A stretch of 14,921 nucleotides of DNA, from contig CAJXHQ010000021.1 in the NCBI GenBank assembly GCA_913054485.1, positions 1-14,921 of the forward strand, given 5' to 3'. Of the stretch, positions 7,358-13,887 are shown piece after piece. Each line of letters opens with the position of its first letter. Position 1 is the first letter of the stretch. Made by a program: the position numbers and the translations under genes. The stretch is from an uncultured Paracoccaceae bacterium (GTDB lineage Bacteria > Pseudomonadota > Alphaproteobacteria > Rhodobacterales > Rhodobacteraceae). The notes below the pieces were generated by a model. The model ran no database searches, was not told where the DNA came from, and worked only from the letters and a program-made list of their open reading frames with translations.

Positions 7358-8463
7358 TGATGATGAATTTTTTCCGCATCTTCCTGACCTGCCTGCTGCT
7401 GCCCGTGATGGCGCAGGCCAATGCAATCCGGCTGAAGGACCTGGTGGAGTTCGACGGTGTGCGCGGCAACGACCTGGTCGGCTACGGCCTGGTCGTCGGC
7501 CTCAATGGCACCGGCGACGGGCTGCGCAACTCGCCCTTTACCGAAGAGATCATGTCGAACATCCTCGAACGGCTTGGCGTCAACGTGACCGGCGAACAGT
7601 TCCGGCCCAAGAACGTGGCGGCGGTCTTTGTGACAGCCAGCCTGCCGCCCTTCGCCCGTGTGGGCGGCCAGATCGACGTGAGTGTTTCGGCCATCGGCGA
7701 TTCAAAAAGCCTTCTCGGCGGCACACTGATCATGACACCGCTGAATGCAGCGGACGGGCAGATCTACGCCGTGGCGCAGGGCACTATTCTTGCCGGCGGT
7801 GCGGTGGCCGAGGGCGAAGCCGCATCAGTGACCCAGGGTGTGCCGACCGCAGGCGTGATTCCCTCGGGTGCGCGGGTCGAGCGCGAGATCGATTTTGACT
7901 TCTCCTCGCTCACCTCCATGCGCCTTGCGCTGCGCGAACCAGATTTCACCACCGCCGGACGGATCGAGCGCGCGATCAATGCCGAGTTCAACGGCAATGT
8001 CGCCCTGATGACCGATTCCGGCACCGTCGAGGTCGATATTGTCCGTACCCGGGCGCGCTCCACCGCCCATGCGGTGGGCCGGATGGAGAACATTTTGGTC
8101 GAGCCCGAGCGCAAGGCGCGGGTGGTTGTTGACCAGAGGTCGGGCACCATTGTGATGGGCAGCGACGTGCGGATCTCCCGCGTGGCGGTGGCACAGGGCA
8201 ACCTGACGCTGCGGATTGAAGAAGCCCCGCTGGTGGTTCAGCCCAATCCTTTCTCGGATGGCGAAAGCGTTGTGGTGCCGCGCACCGGCGTGGCCATTGA
8301 GGAGGAAGAAGGCATCCAGCTGGCCGAAGTGCCGGAGACCACCTCGCTGTCCGAAGTGGTGGCCGGTCTGAACGCGCTGGGCGTCTCGCCGCGCGACATG
8401 ATCGACATCCTCAAAAGCCTGAAAGCGGCCGGCGCGCTGCATGCGGAGTTTGTTGTCCGCTGA
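7357..8463 (+). CDS. flgI: Flagellar P-ring protein FlgI
   Basis: 368 residues. FlgI forms the periplasmic P-ring around the rod. A Sec signal peptide is evident at the N-terminus (hydrophobic FFRIFLTCLLLPVMAQANA, cleavage likely after an Ala at about 20-22). The mature protein starts IRLKDLVEFDGVRGNDLVGY, a P-ring hallmark. Further family blocks are GLVVGLNGTGDGLRN, ARVGGQIDVSVSAIGD and the C-terminal SLSEVVAGLNALGVSPRDMI. The start is one of three consecutive ATGs (7357, 7360, 7363) or the GTG at 7354; no clear ribosome site favours one, and coupling to the flgL stop is likely. No flgH (L-ring) or flgA lies in the window. The convergent methyltransferase gene follows across a shared terminator. 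Confidence 0.95.
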   Translation: MMMNFFRIFLTCLLLPVMAQANAIRLKDLVEFDGVRGNDLVGYGLVVGLNGTGDGLRNSPFTEEIMSNILERLGVNVTGEQFRPKNVAAVFVTASLPPFARVGGQIDVSVSAIGDSKSLLGGTLIMTPLNAADGQIYAVAQGTILAGGAVAEGEAASVTQGVPTAGVIPSGARVEREIDFDFSSLTSMRLALREPDFTTAGRIERAINAEFNGNVALMTDSGTVEVDIVRTRARSTAHAVGRMENILVEPERKARVVVDQRSGTIVMGSDVRISRVAVAQGNLTLRIEEAPLVVQPNPFSDGESVVVPRTGVAIEEEEGIQLAEVPETTSLSEVVAGLNALGVSPRDMIDILKSLKAAGALHAEFVVR

Positions 8464-8486
8464 TCCGGCGCAATGCGTGCAATGAA

Positions 8487-8521
8487 AAACCGCCCCGGCC
8501 GCGCTGCAGCCGGGGCGGTTT
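8487..8521. terminator. Bidirectional terminator between flgI and the methyltransferase gene
   Basis: AAACCGCCCCGGC (8487-8499) pairs perfectly over 13 bp with GCCGGGGCGGTTT (8509-8521) around a 9-base loop. A/T tracts flank both sides (A5 on the left, TTTCTGTTT on the right). It lies between two converging genes and would serve both. Confidence 0.9.
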
Positions 8522-8549
8522 CTGTTTCCCTGCCGGGCGCGCCCGGATG

Positions 8550-9179
8550 CTACAGGATGCGAATCGCCGCCTGCATCTGCGAAAAGGCGATGTATTCATA
8601 AGAGTCGCGCGGCAGCTCTTCGGTGAGCGCCTTGTATTCTCCGTCCTCCCAGAACGGATATCCGATCAGCTCATCAAACAGCACGATGCTGCCCGGCACG
8701 AACTGGCCCTTGGCCAGCGACAGGATGGTGCTGGCGGGCGAATAGGTGTCGGTGTCCACATGCAGGTAGGCAATGGGTCCGGTGTTGTCTTTGAAGAACG
8801 GCGGCAGGGTGTCATCGACCCAGCCCTTGGTCAGCGTCACATTGTCTTCGACCTTCGGCAGCTTGCCCTGCAGATCGAAAGCCCCCGCGCCAAGGTCAAC
8901 GCCGGCCCAGTCTTCAGAGAGGCCTTCAAAACTGTCAAACCCGTAGAGTGTGCGCTCCGGGAAATGCTTGGCCATCGCATTGATCGACCGGCCATTGAAG
9001 ACACCGCATTCCATCATCAGTCCTTCGGCCGGGATCTGTTTGGCAAGCCAGGGCCAGAGCCGCTGTTTGCGCGGAAAGATCATAGCGTTGCGGCCCTCTT
9101 CCTCGATGAATGCGGCTGAACGGATGGCGGCACGGTGGCGCAGGTGGTCAACCGGGTTTTTTGAAAGGCCTGTATCCAT
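8550..9179 (-). CDS. TylF/MycF-like SAM-dependent O-methyltransferase
   Basis: 209 residues. It resembles the TylF/MycF/NovP-type class I methyltransferases that transfer methyl from SAM to hydroxyls of sugars or other small molecules. Visible motifs are the SAM-binding loop ECGVFNGRSIN (57-67), GFDSFEGL (80-87), HVDTDTYSPAS (140-150; the acidic pair suits the family's metal site) and IVLFDELIGYP (165-175). There is no signal peptide, so it is cytoplasmic. The ATG at 9179 is preferred over an upstream in-frame start near 9269 because AGAGGAAG lies 6 bases before it and the upstream residues look non-coding. It sits between converging flgI and the fliP terminator, as a separate unit. Methylation of a flagellin glycan or surface sugar is a guess from location alone. 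The fold call is good; the substrate is unknown. Confidence 0.85.
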   Translation of the reverse strand: MDTGLSKNPVDHLRHRAAIRSAAFIEEEGRNAMIFPRKQRLWPWLAKQIPAEGLMMECGVFNGRSINAMAKHFPERTLYGFDSFEGLSEDWAGVDLGAGAFDLQGKLPKVEDNVTLTKGWVDDTLPPFFKDNTGPIAYLHVDTDTYSPASTILSLAKGQFVPGSIVLFDELIGYPFWEDGEYKALTEELPRDSYEYIAFSQMQAAIRIL

Positions 9180-9224
9180 GTCTGTCTTCCTCTCTGGGCT
9201 ACTGCCCTTATGCAGCCGCGGGGA

Positions 9225-9254
9225 AATATGCCTGCGGCCGGTTTTGGGCGGCAA
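9225..9254 (-). promoter_or_regulatory. Candidate sigma70-type promoter for the methyltransferase gene
   Basis: Read on the minus strand, TTGCCG (9254-9249) and CATATT (9230-9225) are separated by 18 bases, about 45 bases ahead of the ATG at 9179. It is a modest match. It is plausible because the fliP terminator upstream implies the gene needs its own promoter. Confidence 0.3.
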
Positions 9255-9367
9255 TGTGCGCGAAAGCACGGCAACGGTTCAAGCGGCGCTGTCTGCGCCG
9301 CGCTGCGCGGTATCTCCAGTGGCACAGAATTGGCACGGTTTTTCAGTCCTTGTTTGCGGCAGGCATG

Positions 9368-9397
9368 AAAAAAACCCGGGCAGCGCGGCTGCCCGGG
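9368..9397 (-). terminator. Intrinsic terminator after fliP
   Basis: On the minus strand a perfect 10-bp stem (CCCGGGCAGC / GCTGCCCGGG, plus-strand 9375-9384 and 9388-9397) with a 3-base loop is followed by seven Ts (9374-9368). It lies 34 bases past the fliP stop and ends the fliF-H-N-P operon. Confidence 0.92.
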
Positions 9398-9430
9398 ATC
9401 CAGAGGTATTTGACTGAACAGATCCCTGTG

Positions 9431-10177
9431 TCAGGTCGGGTAGTAGCTGCGCACCAGGGCGCTGGCGATCAGGCTCCAGCCGTCCGCGACCACGAAAAAG
9501 GCCAGTTTGAAAGGCAGGGCGACCACCGCGGGCGGCACCATCATCATGCCCATCGACATCAGGATCGCGGCGACCACCAGGTCGATGATCAGGAAGGGCA
9601 GGAAGACCAGGAAGCCGATCTGGAAGGCGCGGGCGACTTCTGACAGCAGGAAGGAGGGCACCAGCACCGACAGGGGCGCCTCGGGCGAGGGGTCGATCCG
9701 CTCCAGCCCCGGGCGCAGGTCGGCCATGGCGTAGAACGTGTCCGGGTCCAGCCGGTTGGCCATGAAGGTCTTGAACGGCTCCAGGCCGCGCAGGAGGGCG
9801 GGTTCAACTTCCAGCTCCTGATCCAGAAGCGGGCGGATACCCGTCTCCCAGGCTTCGAGAAAAACCGGTTCCATCACAAAGTAGGTGAGGAACAGCGCCA
9901 GGCTGATGATCAGCATATTGGGCGGTGCCTGTTGCAACCCTATCCCCTGGCGCAGGATGGACAGGACCGTCACCAGGAAGGGGAAACAGGTGATCATGAT
10001 CAAGAGGCCGGGCGCCAGGCTCAGCACGGTGATCAGCAGGATCAGCTGGATCGAGCGGGCCGAGATCGACCCGTCTTCGGCCAGCGAGAGGCTCAATTCT
10101 TGAGCCGCGGCCCCGCCAGGCAGCGCCAGAAGCGCCACCGCCGCAAGAGCCGTCACAAAGGCAAAGTTGCGTGTCAT
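9431..10177 (-). CDS. fliP: Flagellar type III export gate protein FliP
   Basis: 248 residues, close to the 245 of E. coli FliP. FliP forms the core of the export gate with FliQ and FliR inside the MS-ring. A cleavable signal peptide (residues 1 to about 25) precedes membrane helices near 43-70 and 85-105. After a soluble loop two more follow near 190-240. Family signatures are ITCFPFLVTVLSILRQGIG, QQAPPNMLIISLALFLTYF and the C-terminal LPFKLAFFVVADGWSLIASA. The ATG overlaps the fliN stop by 4 bases (ATGA), so translation is coupled. fliQ and fliR are not adjacent, unlike in enterobacteria. Confidence 0.96.
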   Translation of the reverse strand: MTRNFAFVTALAAVALLALPGGAAAQELSLSLAEDGSISARSIQLILLITVLSLAPGLLIMITCFPFLVTVLSILRQGIGLQQAPPNMLIISLALFLTYFVMEPVFLEAWETGIRPLLDQELEVEPALLRGLEPFKTFMANRLDPDTFYAMADLRPGLERIDPSPEAPLSVLVPSFLLSEVARAFQIGFLVFLPFLIIDLVVAAILMSMGMMMVPPAVVALPFKLAFFVVADGWSLIASALVRSYYPT

Positions 10178-10470
10178 CCCAACCCGTTCTGCAGATCGGC
10201 AATCTCGGTCAGCCGGACAGCCAGCTGGCCGGCTTGGTCGCCCTCCATCTCTTCCAGCTGGCCGCGGGCGACCAGCCGGTCGCCGACATACAGCTCGACC
10301 GGATCCTCGACGCGCTTGTCCAGCGAGAGGACAGCGTTTTCACCAAGGCTGACCAGGTCGCGGATCAGCGGCCGGGCTTTGCCGACCGAGACAGTCACCT
10401 CCACCGGGACCGAGACAAATGGATTGCCAGCCTCTGCGGATTGCGGGCGGTTCAGGGCGTTGTCATCCAT
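10174..10470 (-). CDS. fliN: Flagellar motor switch protein FliN
   Basis: 98 residues, a short FliN consisting almost entirely of one SpoA (surface presentation of antigens) domain (about 20-95). Recognisable segments are VPVEVTVSVGKARPLIRDLV, VELYVGDRLVARGQLEE and LAVRLTEI. FliN forms the lower C-ring, binds FliH and contributes to switching. The start at 10470 (MDDNALNRP) is taken because AAGAGGAAG lies just upstream; a longer reading to 10596 would be the fliH sequence out of frame. It overlaps fliH by 8 bases and fliP by 4. E. coli FliN (137 residues) has a longer N-terminus; the part that recruits FliH-FliI there is mostly missing here. Confidence 0.9.
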   Translation of the reverse strand: MDDNALNRPQSAEAGNPFVSVPVEVTVSVGKARPLIRDLVSLGENAVLSLDKRVEDPVELYVGDRLVARGQLEEMEGDQAGQLAVRLTEIADLQNGLG

Positions 10471-11077
10471 AATGGGCTTCCTCTTGAACTTGATAGGAGA
10501 AGGCTTCGACCGATTCGCTGATCGAGCCGAGCAGCGCTTCGCTGTCGATTTCGCGCTCGGCGTCGCCGATGCGCAGCTGTGCCTGGCCGGGGCCAAGGCC
10601 GGCGTCTTCGCGGACCTTCACTTCCACCGGGAAGTTCTGGGTCAGCACCGCGCGCACCCCGGCGCCTTCACCCGCCGCCACGGAGATCACAAACGGCTGG
10701 CCGGTCTGGCCCTTGGCCATATCATTGAGCTGGTCAACGATATGGTGGCCGAAGCTGGCCGCCATCACGTCGGGCAGGATCGCGCCGGTCAGCACTTTGA
10801 ACAGCGGGTCCAGGTTGTCCATCATCTGGGTCTGGGCTTCGTGGTAGGTGAAGCTCATGTCTTCCAGAGAGCTGGCAAGGGTTGCGGAAATGCGCTGGGT
10901 GTCTTTGTCCTGCGCAGTGACCGCATCGTCCCAGCCGGCCGAATAGCCGTTTTCAAAAGACACCAGCCGGGCCTCTTCGACCACTTCCTCGGTGACGGAT
11001 GCTGCCGCGGCAGCAGCTTCCACAGCTGCCGGAATTGCAGGCATCCCGAAGTCTTCAAGCAGGTGGGTAATCGTCAT
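10463..11077 (-). CDS. fliH: FliH-like flagellar export/assembly protein
   Basis: 204 residues. FliH is a peripheral regulator that holds the export ATPase FliI and docks it on the C-ring. The call rests on position between fliF and fliN and on architecture: a short N-terminal segment (MTITHLLEDFG), an Ala/Glu-rich stretch (17-36), a helical middle (about 40-105) and an alpha/beta C-terminal domain ending FSYQVQEEAHYG. A recognisable piece is GYSAGWDDAV (44-53), similar to the G-x3-G repeats of FliH N-domains. Sequence conservation in this family is low, so the symbol is less sure than its neighbours'. The start overlaps the fliF stop by one base, the 3' end overlaps fliN by 8, and GAGAAGG precedes the ATG. 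No fliI lies in the window. Confidence 0.75.
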   Translation of the reverse strand: MTITHLLEDFGMPAIPAAVEAAAAAASVTEEVVEEARLVSFENGYSAGWDDAVTAQDKDTQRISATLASSLEDMSFTYHEAQTQMMDNLDPLFKVLTGAILPDVMAASFGHHIVDQLNDMAKGQTGQPFVISVAAGEGAGVRAVLTQNFPVEVKVREDAGLGPGQAQLRIGDAEREIDSEALLGSISESVEAFSYQVQEEAHYG

Positions 11078-12747
11078 CAGACCTTCTCCTCGCCTTCTTC
11101 GAGCCAGCCGCGGAGGATTTCCACGGTTTCATCCTGGCGTTCGGTGATCATGCTGCGCAGCCGTTCGACCGGGTCCTGGCTGCTGCCGCCGCCAAGTGCC
11201 GGCAGGTCGCCGAGACCGCCGCCCATGCCGCCAAGCGGTTCGAACTGGCCGGTTTCCGAGTTTTCGATCTCGCCGACAATGCCTGCGCCCATGTCGGGCG
11301 GGGTCATGAAGTCGCCGGTGCCCAGTTCGGGCAGGGCGGCCATCGGGTCACCGCCGGGGGCGCCCATGTTCTCCAGCGCGCCGGCTGTCCCGCCGGCTGA
11401 GGCGCCAGCGCCGTTGGCCAGGATCGGGCGGACCACGAAGAGGCCGAGAATCAGGGTTACGATCGCCAGCGCCGCCATCTGGATCACCGACATCGCGTCG
11501 ATGTAGATATTGTCCATGAAGGAGGCGGTGGCCACGGTGCCCTGCGGCTCCACCACCGGCAGTTCCATGGATTTCAGCGTGATGACATCGCCGCGGTCAC
11601 TGTCAAAGCCGACAGCAGCCGAGATCAGTTCGCGCAGGGCTTCCAGCTCTGCTTCGGAGCGCGGCTGGAACTGGGCTTCGCCGGCCGCGTTGGTGGAGGT
11701 GATTCCATTGATCAGCACCGCCACGGTCAGACGTTTGATCGCGCCGGGACCGCGGAGGATTTCGGTCTCGGTTTCGGAAATTTCATAGTTGATCCGCTCA
11801 CGCGTGGCGCTGGTATTGGCCTTGGACCCTTCGCCGCCAGCGCCGTCGCCGTCCGGGATGTTGGAGGCCACGGTGACTTCGCCGGCCTGGTTCTGCGAGG
11901 AATCGGCGCGTTCTTCCACATCGGTGCTTATGGCAACGCGGCTGTCGGGGTCGACGCGTTTCTGGCGGATCGATTCGGTGTCGGTGACGGTGGAGACGCT
12001 GACCTCGACCACGGCGTTGCCCTGGCCGACGCGGGCTTCCACAAGCCGCATGACACGTTCGCGAATCGACTGGCTGCGGTCATCGGTGCCTGCACCTGCT
12101 GCCGCCGCCGCCTCCGGCGCGCCGATCAGCGCGTCATTAGCGTCGATCACCGCGACATTATCCACCGCCAGTCCGGTCACCGCCGAGGCGATAAGGAAGC
12201 GGACCGCGTTGGCCTGCGCCGGGGTGATCGGTGATCCCATGGGAACAACCGAGACCGAGGCGGTGGGCTCAACACTGCGCTGGAAGGGATTCGTGCCGGT
12301 ATTGGCGATATGCACGCGCGCCTGGGTGATATGCGGGCTGCCCACGATGGTGCGGGCCAGCTCGCCTTCCTTGGCGCGCCAGTAGGCGGCATCAAACATT
12401 TGGCTGGTGGTGCCAAAGCCGCTCAGCGAATCGAGCAGCTCGTAGCCGCGGCCGCCATTGGCTGGCAGGCCTTCGCTGGCGAGCGTCATCCGCAGCTCGT
12501 CGCGTTTGTCTACGGGGACATAGATGGATCCGCCGCGGACTTCATATTGCACGCTGCGCTGATCCAGCGCGCGGACAACATCCCCAGCCGAGCCGCTTTC
12601 CAGCCCTGCATAGAGTAATTTCATCGTGGGCGTGCTCGCCACACGGGACATTGCTAGGACGCCGAGAATCACAAACACCGTGGCACCCACGATGATTGCG
12701 CGCTTGCGCATGTCCAAACCTGCCCAGACATTCTTGATCTGCTGCAA
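11077..12747 (-). CDS. fliF: Flagellar MS-ring protein FliF
   Basis: 556 residues from the preferred TTG start. FliF builds the MS-ring, the inner-membrane base on which the C-ring and export gate assemble. The first membrane helix lies at about 16-36 (RAIIVGATVFVILGVLAMSR). The ring-building region follows with YECIJ/FliF-type blocks (TMKLLYAGLESG, ASEGLPANGGRGYELLD, EGELARTIVGSPHITQARVH, PTASVSVVPMG). The second helix is near 422-443 (LAIVTLILGLFVVRPILA), then a Gly/Pro-rich tail. The last helix, DPVERLRSMITERQDETVEI, is the FliG-binding motif, though fliG is not in the window. The upstream ATG at 12786 has no good ribosome site, whereas TTG 12747 follows GGAGG by 5 bases and gives the usual MQQI start. 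Confidence 0.95.
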   Translation of the reverse strand: MQQIKNVWAGLDMRKRAIIVGATVFVILGVLAMSRVASTPTMKLLYAGLESGSAGDVVRALDQRSVQYEVRGGSIYVPVDKRDELRMTLASEGLPANGGRGYELLDSLSGFGTTSQMFDAAYWRAKEGELARTIVGSPHITQARVHIANTGTNPFQRSVEPTASVSVVPMGSPITPAQANAVRFLIASAVTGLAVDNVAVIDANDALIGAPEAAAAAGAGTDDRSQSIRERVMRLVEARVGQGNAVVEVSVSTVTDTESIRQKRVDPDSRVAISTDVEERADSSQNQAGEVTVASNIPDGDGAGGEGSKANTSATRERINYEISETETEILRGPGAIKRLTVAVLINGITSTNAAGEAQFQPRSEAELEALRELISAAVGFDSDRGDVITLKSMELPVVEPQGTVATASFMDNIYIDAMSVIQMAALAIVTLILGLFVVRPILANGAGASAGGTAGALENMGAPGGDPMAALPELGTGDFMTPPDMGAGIVGEIENSETGQFEPLGGMGGGLGDLPALGGGSSQDPVERLRSMITERQDETVEILRGWLEEGEEKV

Positions 12748-12752
12748 CTTAA

Positions 12753-12757
12753 CCTCC
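12753..12757 (-). promoter_or_regulatory. Strong Shine-Dalgarno site deciding the TTG start of fliF
   Basis: GGAGG on the minus strand lies exactly 5 bases before TTG 12747 and would be inside the coding region if the ATG at 12786 were used. It is the best ribosome site seen around this gene. Confidence 0.7.
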
Positions 12758-12805
12758 GTCGCACCGGCGTTCTCTCCGGTCTGCATCCTGTTTGAAGGAT
12801 TGGCC

Positions 12806-12821
12806 TTAACATTCGGTTAGC
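12806..12821 (+). promoter_or_regulatory. CtrA-type box between divergent fliF and fliL
   Basis: The sequence reads TTAA-CATTCGG-TTAGC, one mismatch from TTAA-N7-TTAAC with the same 7-base spacing as the boxes before motB and flgE. It lies 45 bases before the fliL ATG and 58 before the fliF TTG, so one site could serve both directions. Assignment is by motif only. Confidence 0.6.
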
Positions 12822-12866
12822 CACTCTGAGGTTATGAAGATGCTGCACGATGTTTTAGGGATCGCC

Positions 12867-13370
12867 ATGACTGACGCAGCAACAGATATCGAAGAAGACG
12901 TTGTCCCGGCCAAAAAGAGCAAGCTCCCCCTTGTCATAGGGGTTGTCCTTGCGCTTGCAGGCGGGGGGGGCGGGTTCTTTGCCGTTCAGTCGGGAATGCT
13001 TCCCTTTGGCAAGAGCGCAGGCCCGGAAGAGGCCCATGCGACCAATGCGGCGCCAGAAGGCGTGGAAAATGGTGAGTCGGCGAAGGAAATCGCCAATCTC
13101 GCCTTTATCGAAATGGAACCCCTTGTGATTTCACTGCGTAATTCAAACTCAGTGAAACACCTCCGGTTCCGCGCGCACCTGGAAGTCGACTCTGCGAATC
13201 AAGCGGATGTCGAGAAGATGCTGCCGCGAGTCGTCGATGTGCTGAACAGCTACCTCAGGGCCCTGGAGATCAAGGATCTGACTGATCCCATGGCCCTGCC
13301 AAAACTGCGCGCACAGATGCTGCGGCGGATCAACATTGCCACCGTCAGGGGCGTGTCCGAGATCTGCTGA
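12867..13370 (+). CDS. fliL: Flagellar basal body-associated protein FliL, apparently frameshifted at its 3' end
   Basis: As read, 167 residues. FliL surrounds the stator at the basal body and supports torque and motor stability. An acidic N-terminus (MTDAATDIEEDVV) and a basic patch precede one membrane helix at about 20-42, which includes a five-Gly run. The periplasmic FliL domain follows (AFIEMEPLVISL, LRFRAHLEVD, EKMLPRVVDVLNSYLRALE, LRAQMLRRINIAT). After residue 157 the frame ends abruptly in VRGVSEIC. The expected C-terminus (RVRDLLIMEFVLN, stop at 13391-13393) reads on in the next frame, so one base seems missing near the GGGG at 13348-13351. The ATG at 12867 follows TTAGGGA; an in-frame ATG at 12834 lacks a ribosome site. 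It is the first gene of the plus-strand operon. Confidence 0.88.
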   Translation: MTDAATDIEEDVVPAKKSKLPLVIGVVLALAGGGGGFFAVQSGMLPFGKSAGPEEAHATNAAPEGVENGESAKEIANLAFIEMEPLVISLRNSNSVKHLRFRAHLEVDSANQADVEKMLPRVVDVLNSYLRALEIKDLTDPMALPKLRAQMLRRINIATVRGVSEIC

Positions 13371-13404
13371 TCATGGAATTCGTATTGAACTAGGAGTGAA
13401 CGGG

Positions 13405-13887
13405 ATGGAGCTGATTGCTGATATCCTGCTGGTGGCAGGGGCCCTCGGGGCCGGATTTTACTGCTTCGTGCTGGCCCGCCGGCTGAAGCGCTTTAACGAT
13501 CTTGAAAAAGGCGTTGGCGGTGCGGTTGCCGTGCTGTCCGCGCAGGTGGATGACCTCAATAAATCGCTGACGGCGGCGCAAAAGGTGTCTGACGGCTCCT
13601 CGCAGGCGCTGAACGCGCTGACAGGCCGCGCCGAATCGGTGGCCCAGCGGCTGGAGCTGATGATGGCCTCGATGCATGACATCCCGGCTGCAGCTGCCCC
13701 GGCGGCCCGGCCCACTGCGGAAGAGCGCGACGCGCTGGCAGCCGCTTACGAGGCCGAAGCCCGGCAGCAGCAGCAGGCTGCGGCCGAACCGGCGCCCGAG
13801 CCGGAACCCGAGCCGGAAGAAGAGGCCAAGCCCGCCTCTGGCCTGATGTTCGTGCGCCACAACCGCAACCAGTCCAGGGTGGCGTGA
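13405..13887 (+). CDS. Single-pass membrane coiled-coil protein of the flagellar operon (possibly PflI-like)
   Basis: 160 residues. A membrane helix at the extreme N-terminus (4-24, ADILLVAGALGAGFYCFVL) is followed by a basic flank (RRLKRF). A predicted coiled coil spans about 30-92, then an Ala/Gln segment and a Pro/Glu repeat (PEPEPEPEEE, 131-140), ending LMFVRHNRNQSRVA. This suits a bitopic inner-membrane protein with a cytoplasmic tail. Position right after fliL and the Pro-rich tail resemble Caulobacter PflI, a flagellar positioning protein, but I recognise this only by architecture, so no symbol is given. The start at 13405 is set by TAGGAG 8 bases upstream. Its stop overlaps the next start (TGATG), indicating coupled translation. 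Confidence 0.85.
   Translation: MELIADILLVAGALGAGFYCFVLARRLKRFNDLEKGVGGAVAVLSAQVDDLNKSLTAAQKVSDGSSQALNALTGRAESVAQRLELMMASMHDIPAAAAPAARPTAEERDALAAAYEAEARQQQQAAAEPAPEPEPEPEEEAKPASGLMFVRHNRNQSRVA

Noticed and set aside
5954..7426. Long minus-strand open frame of 490 codons
   Set aside because: It is opposite the flgK 3' end and all of flgL. The product has antisense-type composition and no recognisable domain or ribosome site.
9180..9269. Extended N-terminus of the methyltransferase
   Set aside because: The 30 extra residues are Arg/Pro-rich and precede a good AGAGGAAG ribosome site with an ATG at 9179.
10471..10596. Extended N-terminus of fliN
   Set aside because: The extra residues are the fliH coding region in another frame. 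A clear ribosome site lies before the ATG at 10470.
9932..11506. Long plus-strand open frame of 524 codons
   Set aside because: It runs antisense to fliP, fliN, fliH and part of fliF, all firmly identified. Low-complexity Ser/Pro/Arg composition suggests no real protein.
13347..13356. Programmed -1 frameshift in fliL
   Set aside because: No X-XXY-YYZ heptamer or downstream stimulating hairpin is seen, and the A-site GGC would not re-pair well. An indel or sequencing error is simpler.
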